A stretch of DNA of 12,184 bases from Hyphomicrobiales bacterium (GCA_015655095.1 JAATFR010000340.1:1-12184), one strand, 5' to 3'; counted from the first letter of the stretch, positions 1 through 7,621 are shown. The notes: a model not told the origin generated them from the letters alone. Numbers and translations are program-made.

Positions 1-1007
1 ATGAGATCGTCTCCCAGATCCGGGCGACCTTCTGGGTGCTGGGGCCGCTGCTCGCGCGGGTCGGCCACGCCAAGGTTTCGCTGCCTGGCGGCTGCGCCAT
101 CGGCGCGCGCCCGGTCGATCTCTACCTCAAGGGGCTTGAGGCGATGGGCGCCGAAATCGAGCTTTCGGAGGGCTATGTCATTGCGTCAGCTCCCAACGGG
201 CTCAAGGGCGCGGTTATCCATTCGCCCATGGTCTCGGTCGGGGCGACCCATGTGCTGCTGATGGCCGCCACGCTGGCCGATGGCGTGACCGTGCTCGAAA
301 ATGCGGCGCGCGAGCCTGAAATCGGCGATGTCGCGCGCTGCCTCGTCGCCATGGGCGCGAAAATCGAGGGTATCGGCAGCTCGACGCTGACCATTACCGG
401 CGTGAAGAAGCTCCACGGCGCCGCCCACCGCGTCATTTCCGACCGCATCGAGGCCGGCACCTATGCGATGGCCGCCGCCATGACCGGCGGCAACGTCCTG
501 CTGTCGGGCGCGGAGGCTGACACCTTCGCCTCGGCGCTGGATCTGCTGGAAGAGGCGGGCGTGGGGGTCGAGATCGTCAATGAAGGCGTTCGCATCACCC
601 GCAATGGCCATCGGCTCAAGGCGACCAGCGTGGCGACGGAAGTCTATCCCGGGTTCCCGACTGATCTTCAGGCGCAGTTCATGTCGTTGATGACGCTGGC
701 GGAGGGCGATTCCGAGATCACCGAGACGATTTTCGAAAACCGCTTCATGCATGTGCAGGAACTGGCCCGGTTCGGCGCGGATATTTCGCTCCACGGCGAC
801 AAGGCCATGGTGCATGGGGTGGAACGGCTGACGGGAGCCCCCGTCATGGCGAGCGACCTGCGGGCTTCAGCGGCCTTGATCATCGCGGGCCTTGCGTCCT
901 CAGGCGAAACCGTGGTCAACCGGGTCTACCATCTCGACCGCGGCTTTGAGCGCATGGAAGTGAAGCTGAGCGCGTGCGGCGCCGATATCTGGCGTGAAAA
1001 GGCGTGA
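1..1007 (+). CDS. murA: UDP-N-acetylglucosamine 1-carboxyvinyltransferase MurA, 5'-truncated by window
   Basis: Cytoplasmic enzyme that transfers enolpyruvate from phosphoenolpyruvate to UDP-GlcNAc, the first committed step of peptidoglycan synthesis. The frame is open from base 3 with no start inside the window; by comparison with E. coli MurA about 84 N-terminal residues lie upstream. The catalytic loop PGGCAIGARPVD is intact, with the active-site cysteine (E. coli Cys115) at codon 93-95. The catalytic aspartate (E. coli Asp305) is in FPTDLQAQF at codon 663-665. The C-terminal RGFERMEVKL segment matches the family. An internal ATG at 36 falls within the conserved fold and is not the true start. 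The stop lies 22 bp before the DUF2948 start, so the two are probably co-transcribed. Identification is firm; only the 5' end is unseen. Confidence 0.97.
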   Translation, partial: EIVSQIRATFWVLGPLLARVGHAKVSLPGGCAIGARPVDLYLKGLEAMGAEIELSEGYVIASAPNGLKGAVIHSPMVSVGATHVLLMAATLADGVTVLENAAREPEIGDVARCLVAMGAKIEGIGSSTLTITGVKKLHGAAHRVISDRIEAGTYAMAAAMTGGNVLLSGAEADTFASALDLLEEAGVGVEIVNEGVRITRNGHRLKATSVATEVYPGFPTDLQAQFMSLMTLAEGDSEITETIFENRFMHVQELARFGADISLHGDKAMVHGVERLTGAPVMASDLRASAALIIAGLASSGETVVNRVYHLDRGFERMEVKLSACGADIWREKA

Positions 1008-1029
1008 ACAGTTCAGGAGTGAAGCGGGT

Positions 1030-1467
1030 ATGACCGGACTACGCCTCCTTGCGGAAGACGCGCAGGATCTGGAGATCATCTCGGCCCATCTTCAGGATGC
1101 GGTCGGGCGGATCGGCGATCTCGCCTATCTGCCATCGAGGCGACGGTTTGCCCTGATCGTGAACCGGTTTCGCTGGGAAATCGAAAAAGGCGGACGCCGC
1201 CGTGGCCACCAGCGGGTGCGCACCGGGCTTCATTTCGACAATGTGCTCAAGGTTCGCTCGCGAAACATTGCCCACGACCAGCCTGACAGGGTGCTGAACC
1301 TGCTCGCCATCCGTTTCGAGGACACGGATGCGCCTTCAGGACGCGTCACACTCGTCTTTGCGGGCGGCGCTGAAATTCTGCTTGAGGTTGAGGCGCTTGA
1401 TGTCCATCTGAGCGATATTGGCCAGAGCTGGGACACCCCGAATGTACCGGTCCACCCCCCCGAGTAA
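1030..1467 (+). CDS. DUF2948 family protein, function unknown
   Basis: A 145-residue protein with the look of the alphaproteobacterial DUF2948 family: an N-terminal LRLLAEDAQDLEIISAHLQDA segment, an LPSRRRFALIVNRFRWE core and a C-terminal LLEVEALDVHLSDIG helix. No signal peptide, membrane segment or catalytic motif is visible. An in-frame ATG at 994 would overlap the murA end. ATG 1030 was preferred because AGGAG lies about 11 bp upstream and family members begin close to this point. In alphaproteobacteria the gene commonly sits between murA and hisD, as here, which supports the family call but gives no function. The 3' end lies 15 bp before hisD. Confidence 0.85.
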   Translation: MTGLRLLAEDAQDLEIISAHLQDAVGRIGDLAYLPSRRRFALIVNRFRWEIEKGGRRRGHQRVRTGLHFDNVLKVRSRNIAHDQPDRVLNLLAIRFEDTDAPSGRVTLVFAGGAEILLEVEALDVHLSDIGQSWDTPNVPVHPPE

Positions 1468-1482
1468 GGTCCGTTGATTGCC

Positions 1483-2769
1483 ATGGTTTACAAACTTGAC
1501 GCCCGTACACCCGATTTCGAGGCCCGGTTTACCGAATTGCTGGGCGCCAAGCGCGAGGCTTCCATCGATGTGGATGCCCGGGTTGCGGCGATCGTCGAGG
1601 ATGTGCGCCTGCGGGGTGATGCGGCGCTGGTCGAATATACCAACAGGTTCGACCGGGTTTCGCTCACGGCGGAAGGGCTGGCCGTGACGGCGGCGGAGAT
1701 CGACGCGGCGGAGGCGCAGTGCGCGCCAGAGCTGCTGGCGGCGCTCAGGGTCGCGGCGGAGCGGATCGAGCTTTATCACCGCCGTCAGGTGCCGGACGAT
1801 GTGCGCTTCGCCGACAGCGCGGGGGTGGAACTGGGCTATCGCTGGACGAGCGTGGCGGCGGCCGGGCTTTACGTGCCGGGCGGCACGGCGGCCTATCCCT
1901 CATCCGTGCTGATGAACGCCATTCCGGCGCGCGTGGCGGGGGTTGAGCGCATCGTCATGGTGGTGCCCGCGCCCGATGGCATCCTCAATCCGCTGGTGCT
2001 GGCGGCAGCGAAGCTTGCCGGCGTGACGGAAATCTACAGGATCGGCGGCGCGCAGGCCGTGGCGGCGCTCGCCTATGGCACGGATACGATCAGGCCGGTG
2101 GACAAGATCGTCGGTCCGGGCAACGCCTATGTGGCGTCGGCCAAGCGCATGGTCTTCGGCACGGTCGGCATCGACATGATCGCAGGCCCGTCCGAAATCC
2201 TCGTCGTCTCGGATGGGGAGAGCGATCCGGACTGGATCGCGGCTGATCTGCTCTCGCAGGCCGAGCATGACACCTCATCCCAGAGCATTCTGATCACGGA
2301 TGACGCCGCCTTCGCCGAGGCGGTTGAGCGTGCTGTCGAGAAGCATCTGCAAAGCCTGCCGCGCAGCGAGATCGCCGGGGCGAGCTGGCGCGATTATGGC
2401 GCGATCATTCTTGTCGAGGAGCTTGGGGACGCGGTGCCACTGGTCGACCGCGTGGCCCCGGAGCATGTCGAGATCGCGACCGGCGAGCCCGATGTGCTGG
2501 CAGCGCGCATCCGCAACGCCGGGGCGATGTTCCTTGGGCGCTATACGCCGGAAGCGGTGGGCGACTATGTGGCGGGTACAACCCATGTCCTGCCCACGGC
2601 CCGCACCGCGCGCTTTTCCTCCGGCCTGTCGGTGCTCGATTTCATGAAGCGGACCTCATGGGTGCGCTGCGATGCCGCCTCTCTTGCGGTGATCGGGCAG
2701 GCCGCGATCACGCTGGCGCAGGCGGAGGGGCTTGAGGCCCATGCCCGCTCGGTGTCCATTCGGCTTTGA
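1483..2769 (+). CDS. hisD: Histidinol dehydrogenase HisD
   Basis: Zinc enzyme that oxidises L-histidinol to L-histidine in two NAD-dependent steps, the end of histidine biosynthesis. The 428-residue length is normal for the family. With the start at ATG 1483 the key residues fall almost at E. coli numbering: zinc ligands Gln259 and His262 (LLSQAEHD), catalytic Glu327-His328 (APEHVEIA), Asp361 (VGDY) and His420 near the C-terminus (EAHARS). An in-frame TTG at 1474 is possible, but the AAGGT at 1466-1470 would then sit only 3 bp away, so ATG is preferred. It is a lone hisD, not in a his operon; linkage to murA rather than to other his genes is common in this class. The enzyme appears intact. 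Confidence 0.97.
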   Translation: MVYKLDARTPDFEARFTELLGAKREASIDVDARVAAIVEDVRLRGDAALVEYTNRFDRVSLTAEGLAVTAAEIDAAEAQCAPELLAALRVAAERIELYHRRQVPDDVRFADSAGVELGYRWTSVAAAGLYVPGGTAAYPSSVLMNAIPARVAGVERIVMVVPAPDGILNPLVLAAAKLAGVTEIYRIGGAQAVAALAYGTDTIRPVDKIVGPGNAYVASAKRMVFGTVGIDMIAGPSEILVVSDGESDPDWIAADLLSQAEHDTSSQSILITDDAAFAEAVERAVEKHLQSLPRSEIAGASWRDYGAIILVEELGDAVPLVDRVAPEHVEIATGEPDVLAARIRNAGAMFLGRYTPEAVGDYVAGTTHVLPTARTARFSSGLSVLDFMKRTSWVRCDAASLAVIGQAAITLAQAEGLEAHARSVSIRL

Positions 2770-2808
2770 GCCGCCGATCCCTTGAATATGTCCCCCGGGC
2801 AGGCGTAC

Positions 2809-2836
2809 TTGAACCGGCGTCCCTCGATTTTATCGC
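2809..2836 (+). promoter_or_regulatory. Candidate promoter in the hisD-UPF0262 gap
   Basis: TTGAAC at 2809-2814 and TATCGC at 2831-2836 are separated by 16 bp, resembling a housekeeping sigma-factor promoter with a weak -10. It lies in the 89-bp gap after hisD, 22 bp before the UPF0262 start. Read by eye only; it could be chance. Confidence 0.3.
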
Positions 2837-2858
2837 GTGATTGGGATTAGATAGCGTC

Positions 2859-3359
2859 ATGTCAGACCAACCAGCGGCACCCAACGGACCGTCGTCCTAT
2901 CGAATCATCGACCTCAGACTCGATGAGAAGACGGTTGTGCGGCGCAGCCCCGACGTCGAGCATGAGCGCAAGGTCGCGATCTTCGATCTGCTTGAGGATA
3001 ACTCCTTCCAGCCGGTGGGAAGCGACGGTGGCCCCTATATTCTTCATCTCGCCATCGAGGAAAACCGTCTCGTTTTCGACATCCATACCGAGGCGGATGA
3101 ACCCCATGGCAAGGTCATGATCTCGCTGACCCCGTTCCGCCGGATCATCAAGGATTATTTCCTGATCTGCGAAAGCTATTACGACGCCATCAAGACGGCG
3201 GCGCCCGCCCAGATCGAGGCCATCGACATGGGGCGGCGCGGCCTCCACAACGAGGGGTCCGGCCTGCTCAAGGAGCGTCTGGCCGGCAAGATCGAGGTTG
3301 ATTTCAACACATCAAGGCGCTTGTTCACGCTTATCTGTGTTCTGCACATCAAGGGTTGA
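2859..3359 (+). CDS. UPF0262 family protein, function unknown
   Basis: A 166-residue protein matching the alphaproteobacterial UPF0262 family. Typical segments are YRIIDLRLDE near the N-terminus, PDVEHERKVAIFDLLEDNSF, GPYILHLAIEENRL, the LTPFRRIIKDYFLICESYYDA helix, and the C-terminal RRLFTLICVLHIKG. No function is established for the family, and no membrane segment or catalytic signature is seen. ATG 2859 is chosen over an in-frame TTG at 2841 because MSDQP fits the ragged, low-complexity N-terminus of the family. The stop sits 5 bp before the phosphatase start, indicating an operon and possible translational coupling. Confidence 0.87.
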   Translation: MSDQPAAPNGPSSYRIIDLRLDEKTVVRRSPDVEHERKVAIFDLLEDNSFQPVGSDGGPYILHLAIEENRLVFDIHTEADEPHGKVMISLTPFRRIIKDYFLICESYYDAIKTAAPAQIEAIDMGRRGLHNEGSGLLKERLAGKIEVDFNTSRRLFTLICVLHIKG

Positions 3360-3364
3360 GTTTG

Positions 3365-3802
3365 ATGGGCCCGATCACGGACAAGTTGCCCTGCGCGGTT
3401 CTGTTTGCCTGCACGCTCAACAGCGTGCGCTCGCCGATGGCTGAATATCTGATGCGCGCCCGCTTCGCCCGTCGTGTCCATGTCGCTTCGGTCGGGGCGC
3501 GGGCGGGGGAAATCGACCCCTTTGCCGTTACAGTCATGAATGAGATCGGGATCGACATGTCGGGCCATTGCCCCGGGAGCTTCGAGGATTTGGAGGACAG
3601 CTCTTTTGATCTGGTCATTTCCCTGACCGAAGAGGCGCATCTTGTGGCAGGCCGGTGGGCAAGCTCAAGCGCGACCGAACTTGAATACTGGCCCATGCCG
3701 GACCCGACCGTAAGCACTGGCAGCCGCGAGCAGCGGCTGATGGCGTACAGAGAGGTCCGTGATCTGATCGACCGGCGGATCGTGGCCCGCTTTGGTACAT
3801 GA
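3365..3802 (+). CDS. Low-molecular-weight protein tyrosine phosphatase / arsenate-reductase-fold protein
   Basis: A 145-residue cytoplasmic protein of the LMW-PTP superfamily. The phosphate-binding loop C-X5-R-S is intact at residues 16-23 (C16, R22), and the general-acid Asp113 is in the conserved DPT motif. Family members hydrolyse phosphotyrosine through a cysteinyl intermediate; ArsC-type relatives reduce arsenate using extra cysteines. Apart from C16, the only cysteines seen are C10 and one in the SGHCPG segment, so a classic ArsC resolving pair is not evident and phosphatase is the better guess. AAGGG at 3351-3355 gives a 9-bp spacing to ATG 3365. An in-frame TTG at 3356 overlaps the upstream stop and is less likely. 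Location right after UPF0262 is usual for alphaproteobacteria. Confidence 0.85.
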   Translation: MGPITDKLPCAVLFACTLNSVRSPMAEYLMRARFARRVHVASVGARAGEIDPFAVTVMNEIGIDMSGHCPGSFEDLEDSSFDLVISLTEEAHLVAGRWASSSATELEYWPMPDPTVSTGSREQRLMAYREVRDLIDRRIVARFGT

Positions 3803-3873
3803 AGGCCGGATAGTCAGACCCGGTTCTTCGCGTTATGGTGAGGGAGGGGGATGACAGAGACAGAGGGGAAATC

Positions 3874-4608
3874 ATGCGGACGGTATCAACATTCGGGTTG
3901 CTCCTGGCGGCGCTTTTTATGGCGTTTGGCATAGCAACGGCTGGCTGGCTCGTTGGAGCGGGCGTGACCAAGGCACGGCTCGGCGATCGCTATGTGACGG
4001 TGAAGGGCCTTGCCGAACGTGACGTGGAAGCGGATCTGGCGCTTTGGCCGATCCGGTTCGTCGCCACCGGAAACGATCTGGCAAGCGTGCAGGCACAGGT
4101 ACAGCAGAACAGCGATACGATTACGGCCTTCCTCAAGGGGCAGGGCTTCGGCGATGGCGAGATATCAGTCGAAAGCCCGCAGGTGACCGACCTTTATGCC
4201 CAAGCCTATCGTTCCGGTCCGGTCGAGAACCGGTTCATCATCTCAGGCCTGGTCATGCTGCGTACCCCCAACGTTGCCGGGGTTGCCAAAGCTAATCGCG
4301 AGGCAGCCTCGCTGATCGGACAGGGGGTGGTGCTCTCAAGCGATCAGGGGCCGTCCCGGCCCTCCTATCTGTTCACGAAGATTGCCGAGGTGAAACCCGC
4401 CATGATTGAGGAGGCGACCAAACGGGCGCGAGAATCGGCCCAGAAGTTCGCCGAGGAGTCGGGCAGCAGGCTGGCGGGCATCCGTTTCGCCAATCAGGGT
4501 CTGTTCGAGATCATGGCCCGCGACAGCGCGCCGGGAGTCAGCGAAAGCGAACAGATTGCAAAGACTGTGCGGGTTGTGACGACAATTGATTATTTTCTGG
4601 CTGAATAG
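3874..4608 (+). CDS. SIMPL (DUF541) domain protein with N-terminal membrane anchor
   Basis: A 244-residue protein of the SIMPL/DUF541 (YggE-like) family. Residues about 5-28 form an uncleaved hydrophobic segment (TFGLLLAALFMAFGIATAGW), so most of the protein should face the periplasm. The SIMPL core begins with YVTVKGLAERDVEADLALWP, a family hallmark, and runs to the C-terminal VVTTIDYFL strand. Family members are linked to oxidative-stress phenotypes and periplasmic or outer-membrane locations, but no biochemical activity is established. ATG 3874 has GAGGGGAA just upstream; an in-frame ATG at 3835 would add 13 charged residues before the anchor and is disfavoured. It lies between the phosphatase and infA, which I recall as normally neighbours, so it may be an insertion into the block. 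Confidence 0.85.
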   Translation: MRTVSTFGLLLAALFMAFGIATAGWLVGAGVTKARLGDRYVTVKGLAERDVEADLALWPIRFVATGNDLASVQAQVQQNSDTITAFLKGQGFGDGEISVESPQVTDLYAQAYRSGPVENRFIISGLVMLRTPNVAGVAKANREAASLIGQGVVLSSDQGPSRPSYLFTKIAEVKPAMIEEATKRARESAQKFAEESGSRLAGIRFANQGLFEIMARDSAPGVSESEQIAKTVRVVTTIDYFLAE

Positions 4609-4693
4609 AGAGGTTTTGCACAGCTTCGCCAGCTGATGCCCCTTGTTTTTGTCTGAATGGGCCATGATTTTTGCGGGGCGCGCGGAGAGCGTT

Positions 4694-4825
4694 ATGGGGT
4701 GTTCAACCCCGGAAAGCCGCCAAAACCGGCATGAACAGGCGGCCCAACCCCGGCTATTGCAAGCTGAGGCCTTGATTTCGCGGCGCAATCTGGCCATGCT
4801 CCGCGAAATTTTGGAAGGTAATTGA
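4694..4825 (+). CDS. Possible small ORF overlapping the infA start
   Basis: A 43-codon ORF starting at ATG 4694, with GGAGA about 5 bp upstream, and ending in a TGA that overlaps the infA ATG as TGATG. The frame is also open back to a TTG at 4643. The predicted peptide is basic in its first half and ends in a probable amphipathic helix (RRNLAMLREILEGN). I do not recognise it. The TGATG overlap, with the infA Shine-Dalgarno sequence inside this ORF, would suit a translationally coupled leader gene. A chance ORF of this size in GC-rich DNA is equally possible. Confidence 0.28.
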   Translation: MGCSTPESRQNRHEQAAQPRLLQAEALISRRNLAMLREILEGN

Positions 4826-5043
4826 TGGCGAAGGAAGAACCTCTTGAGTTTCCCGCGGTCGTTTCGGAACTGCTCCCGAACGCGACTTTCCGGGTGAAGC
4901 TTGAAAACGGTCACGAGATTGTTGCGCACACGGCCGGTAAAATGCGTAAAAACCGGATTCGCGTGCTCGCAGGCGACAAGGTGTTGGTCGCGATGACCCC
5001 CTATGACCTGACCAAGGGTCGTATCACCTACCGTTTCAAATAG
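4825..5043 (+). CDS. infA: Translation initiation factor IF-1
   Basis: A 72-residue S1/OB-fold protein that binds the A-site region of the 30S subunit and works with IF-2 and IF-3 during initiation. Length and sequence fit the family exactly: MAKEEPLEFPAVV at the start, FRVKLENGHEIVAHTAGKMR, then KNRIRVLAGDKVLVAMTPYDL and the terminal KGRITYRF. The start is decided by GGAAGG at 4813-4818, 6 bp before ATG 4825. The 216 bp between the SIMPL stop and this start hold the possible small ORF; no clear promoter was seen there. maf follows after 82 bp that contain two short dyads. Confidence 0.98.
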   Translation: MAKEEPLEFPAVVSELLPNATFRVKLENGHEIVAHTAGKMRKNRIRVLAGDKVLVAMTPYDLTKGRITYRFK

Positions 5044-5048
5044 GTGTT

Positions 5049-5089
5049 TTCGGCGGGTGCCGAACAGGCCGGTTCGCCCCATTATGGGG
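5049..5089 (+). other. Two adjacent dyads between infA and maf
   Basis: TTCGGC (5049-5054) and GCCGAA (5059-5064) form a perfect 6-bp stem with a GGGT loop, 5 bp after the infA stop. A second perfect dyad, CCCCAT-T-ATGGGG, spans 5077-5089. Neither is followed by a T tract, so they are not textbook terminators. They could lower read-through into maf, protect the infA mRNA 3' end, or (second dyad) bind a protein. Role is inferred only. Confidence 0.4.
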
Positions 5090-5125
5090 GGAGGCGGCCA
5101 TTGCGCGTTGCTGTCCGGGGGATTG

Positions 5126-5725
5126 ATGTCCGAAAACCGACCCTTGTTCTTGCTTGCGAGCGCCTCCCCGCGAAGGCTCGACCTCCTGCGGCAGATCGGT
5201 CTTGTGCCCGACGAGGTGCTGGCTGCCGACCTTGATGAACGCCCCGGCAAAACCGAAGAGCCCCGGCCCCATGCGATGCGCCTTGCCCGGGAAAAAGCGC
5301 AGGCGGTAGCCTCCCTTCGGCCCGATGCGCTGGTGCTTGCGGCGGACACGGTGGTGGCCTGCGGACGGCGCATTCTGCCCAAGGCGGAAGATGAGGCGAC
5401 GGCCAGGGCCTGCCTGGAGCTGCTGGGCGGGCGTTCGCACCGGGTCTATACCGCCATCTGCCTTGTGAAACAGGGCCGCGTGCATGAGCGCCTGTCGGAA
5501 ACGCGGGTTGTCTTCCGGCGGCTGGAGCGTGCCGATGTGGATGCCTATATTGCGTCGGGGGAATGGCAGGGCAAGGCGGGCGGCTATGCCATACAGGGCC
5601 GTGCCGCCACCTTTGTCCGCTTGCTGACGGGTTCCTACTCCGGCGTGGTCGGCCTGCCCCTTTTCGAGACGGCGGCCCTTTTGCGTGGAACCGGTTTCCC
5701 GCTCTATCCATTGATTGTGGGTTAG
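5126..5725 (+). CDS. maf: Maf family nucleoside triphosphate pyrophosphatase
   Basis: A 199-residue cytoplasmic house-cleaning enzyme that hydrolyses non-canonical or pyrimidine nucleoside triphosphates to the monophosphate plus pyrophosphate. The N-terminal SASPRR motif (residues 12-17), the catalytic-base Asp74 in AADTVV, and the GKAGGYAIQGRAA and GSYSGVVGLPLFET segments are all present. The GYAIQG segment is closer to the YhdE (dTTP/UTP) branch than to the YceF (m7GTP) branch, but substrate choice is inference. ATG 5126 is preceded by a G-rich site. An in-frame ATG at 5057 would add 23 residues across the dyads before the conserved LLASASPRR start, so it is rejected. Placement between infA and RNase G is typical of alphaproteobacteria. 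Confidence 0.95.
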   Translation: MSENRPLFLLASASPRRLDLLRQIGLVPDEVLAADLDERPGKTEEPRPHAMRLAREKAQAVASLRPDALVLAADTVVACGRRILPKAEDEATARACLELLGGRSHRVYTAICLVKQGRVHERLSETRVVFRRLERADVDAYIASGEWQGKAGGYAIQGRAATFVRLLTGSYSGVVGLPLFETAALLRGTGFPLYPLIVG

Positions 5726-5799
5726 TCTAACATTTCCAATGGTTTGGCAAGGAAATGCCGGTTTCTTCATGGAGGGGCCGGTATCGGATAGCGGGTAAC

Positions 5800-7320
5800 A
5801 TGACGGAAGAGGTCCTTATCAATGTCGGTCCCGGGGAAACCCGGGTTGCGGTCGTTCAGGATGGCCGCCCGATCGAGGTGGTCCTTGAGCGGACGATGGA
5901 GGACGAATTTCAGCAGAAATCCGGCCGCGCCGGGCACTCCATTATCGGGAATATCTTTCTTGGCCGCGTGCAGCGCGTGTTGCCGGGCATGCAGGCGGCC
6001 TTTGTTGATGTCGGACTTGAGCGGGCAGGCTTTCTGGGCGCGCGGGAAGCCCGCTGTCTGTGCGAGCTGACCGGGCTCGATGAAGGCGTGCTGCCGCCGA
6101 TCAGCGCCTGCGTGCGCGAGGGCGAGGCCATTCTGGTGCAGGTCGTCAAGGACCCGATCAGCGACAAGGGCGCGCGCCTTTCCGCCAATGTCACGCTTGC
6201 GGGCCGCCTGCTGGTGCTGGTGCCGAATCAGTCCGGTGTGGTGCTCTCGCGCCGGATCGAGGATGAGGCCGAGCGCGAGCGGCTGCTGGAGGTTGTCGGC
6301 GAAATGGCCGAGAAACTGGCCGCGATGGGCGTTACCGGGGAACCGGCGGGCTTTATCGTGCGTACAGCGGCCATCGGCACCACGCCTGAGGAGCTTGCAG
6401 CCGATGCGCGGTCGCTCGCTTCCGAATGGGCGCGTGTGCGCGAGGTGGAAGGCCGTTCGCGTCCGCCTTCGCTGGTGTTCCATGATCTTGATCCGGTGGC
6501 GCGCACCCTGCGCGACCATGTGGGGATGGAAACGGGGCGCGTGCTGATCGATGATGCCGAAGCCTTTGCCGAGGCGCAGCGCTATTGCCGCCAGACCATG
6601 CCTCAGCTGATCGAGCGGCTGCATCTGTTCAACGGCCCGGGCGAACTCTTCTCCCTCTATGATGTCGAGGGCCAGATCGAGAACGCGCTCGAGGCGCGGG
6701 TCGAACTCGACTCGGGCGGCTGGATCACGATCGAGGCCACCGAGGCGCTGACCGCCATCGATGTCAATTCGGGCAAATACACCGCCTCGACCGGGCTTGA
6801 GGACACGAGCGTGCGAATCAACCTTGAGGCGGTCGAGGAGATCATCCATCAGGTCCGCCTGCGCGGCACCGGTGGGCTCATCGTCATCGACTTCATCCAT
6901 ATGAACGATCCGGCCAACAATGAGAAAGTGATCGAGGCGCTGAACCAGGGCTTCGAGCGCGACCGGGTGCCGACCCAGATTTCCGGCATGTCGGAGTTCG
7001 GCATCGTCCAGATGACGCGCAAGCGCGTGCGTGAGCCTCTCGATAAGCTTCTCACCGAGGCGGCCTATCCGCGCGGACGGCCCCGGCGCAAGACCTGCGC
7101 GACTGTCGCCAATGATCTGCTGCGGCGCGTGGTGCGCGAGGCGCAGCTTTCCCCCGGCCGCCCGATCACGGCGCGCGCAGCGGCCGAAGTGGTGGACTGG
7201 CTGGAGCGCGGCAACCCCAATCTGCTGGAGCGGCTGCGTCGCCGGATCGCGGGCCCTGTTACGCTGGTCGCGGGCAGCGGCTATGGCCGGGAGCAACTGG
7301 ATGTGGGGGCCGTGAATTGA
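5800..7320 (+). CDS. rng: RNase E/G family endoribonuclease (RNase G-like)
   Basis: A 506-residue single-strand endoribonuclease for rRNA maturation and mRNA decay. It lacks the long disordered tail of full RNase E, so RNase G is the better name. Residues 47-95 form the S1-like domain (SIIGNIFLGRVQRVLPGMQA, AAFVDVGLERAGFL). Catalytic magnesium ligands are Asp321 (AIDVNSGK) and Asp364 (IDFIHMND), 43 residues apart as in E. coli RNase E D303/D346. The GIVQMTRKR segment follows. At the expected zinc-link position, where E. coli has CPRC, this protein reads YPRG (residues 423-426), so both zinc cysteines are missing. ATG 5800 is chosen over an in-frame ATG at 5755, which adds 15 unconserved residues. 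The stop TGA overlaps the TTG start of yacG. Confidence 0.93.
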   Translation: MTEEVLINVGPGETRVAVVQDGRPIEVVLERTMEDEFQQKSGRAGHSIIGNIFLGRVQRVLPGMQAAFVDVGLERAGFLGAREARCLCELTGLDEGVLPPISACVREGEAILVQVVKDPISDKGARLSANVTLAGRLLVLVPNQSGVVLSRRIEDEAERERLLEVVGEMAEKLAAMGVTGEPAGFIVRTAAIGTTPEELAADARSLASEWARVREVEGRSRPPSLVFHDLDPVARTLRDHVGMETGRVLIDDAEAFAEAQRYCRQTMPQLIERLHLFNGPGELFSLYDVEGQIENALEARVELDSGGWITIEATEALTAIDVNSGKYTASTGLEDTSVRINLEAVEEIIHQVRLRGTGGLIVIDFIHMNDPANNEKVIEALNQGFERDRVPTQISGMSEFGIVQMTRKRVREPLDKLLTEAAYPRGRPRRKTCATVANDLLRRVVREAQLSPGRPITARAAAEVVDWLERGNPNLLERLRRRIAGPVTLVAGSGYGREQLDVGAVN

Positions 7321-7580
7321 GCGCGGACGAGGACGACCGGGAGAAGGACGAGGGCAGCGCCTACCCTGGCGCTGAAATCATTCCGCTGCGCCGCACTCGG
7401 CCCTGCGCCATCTGCGGACTGCCCTCGATCCGCGCTTTCCACCCTTTCTGCTCGCAGCGCTGCGCCGACCTCGACCTGAGCCGCTGGCTGAACGGAAGCT
7501 ATGTGATTCCCGCGGCCGCGGAGCCTGAAGAGGCTGAATCCACTCAGCTTTTGGATGAGGATGACGAGGCCGACTATTAG
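7317..7580 (+). CDS. yacG: DNA gyrase inhibitor YacG, zinc-binding
   Basis: An 87-residue small zinc protein; in E. coli YacG binds GyrB and blocks DNA binding by gyrase. Four cysteines (C30, C33, C45, C49) form the zinc site, followed by the hallmark CADLDLSRWLNGSYVIP. The spacing is CX2C-X11-CX3C, shorter in the middle than the CX2C-X15-CX3C I recall for E. coli. N- and C-terminal ends are acidic and probably disordered. The start must be TTG 7317 because no in-frame ATG or GTG lies between it and the first cysteine; GGGGG at 7305-7309 is a suitable ribosome site. The TTGA overlap with the RNase G stop indicates translational coupling. Confidence 0.92.
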   Translation: MSADEDDREKDEGSAYPGAEIIPLRRTRPCAICGLPSIRAFHPFCSQRCADLDLSRWLNGSYVIPAAAEPEEAESTQLLDEDDEADY

Positions 7581-7592
7581 CGGGCACGGCTA

Positions 7593-7621
7593 TGGACAGG
7601 CCTGCGCCGATCCCCTATAAA
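7593..7621 (+). promoter_or_regulatory. Promoter of tRNA-Phe
   Basis: TGGACA at 7593-7598 and TATAAA at 7616-7621 are separated by exactly 17 bp, five of six matches to each sigma-70-type consensus box. Transcription would start near 7629, giving a leader of about 45 nt before the tRNA at 7674. The leader contains a GC-rich stretch (CGCCCCGCTTCGCGGCG) able to fold. The tRNA is thus probably transcribed independently of the upstream operon. Confidence 0.6.

Noticed and set aside
4336..5382. 348-codon minus-strand ORF across SIMPL, infA and maf
   Set aside because: Runs antisense to three recognised genes and shows no family resemblance.
5767..7296. 509-codon minus-strand ORF opposite the RNase gene
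   Set aside because: Shadow of a GC-rich coding strand; the + strand protein has full RNase E/G motifs, and the antisense product is rich in Arg, His and Ala with no domain.
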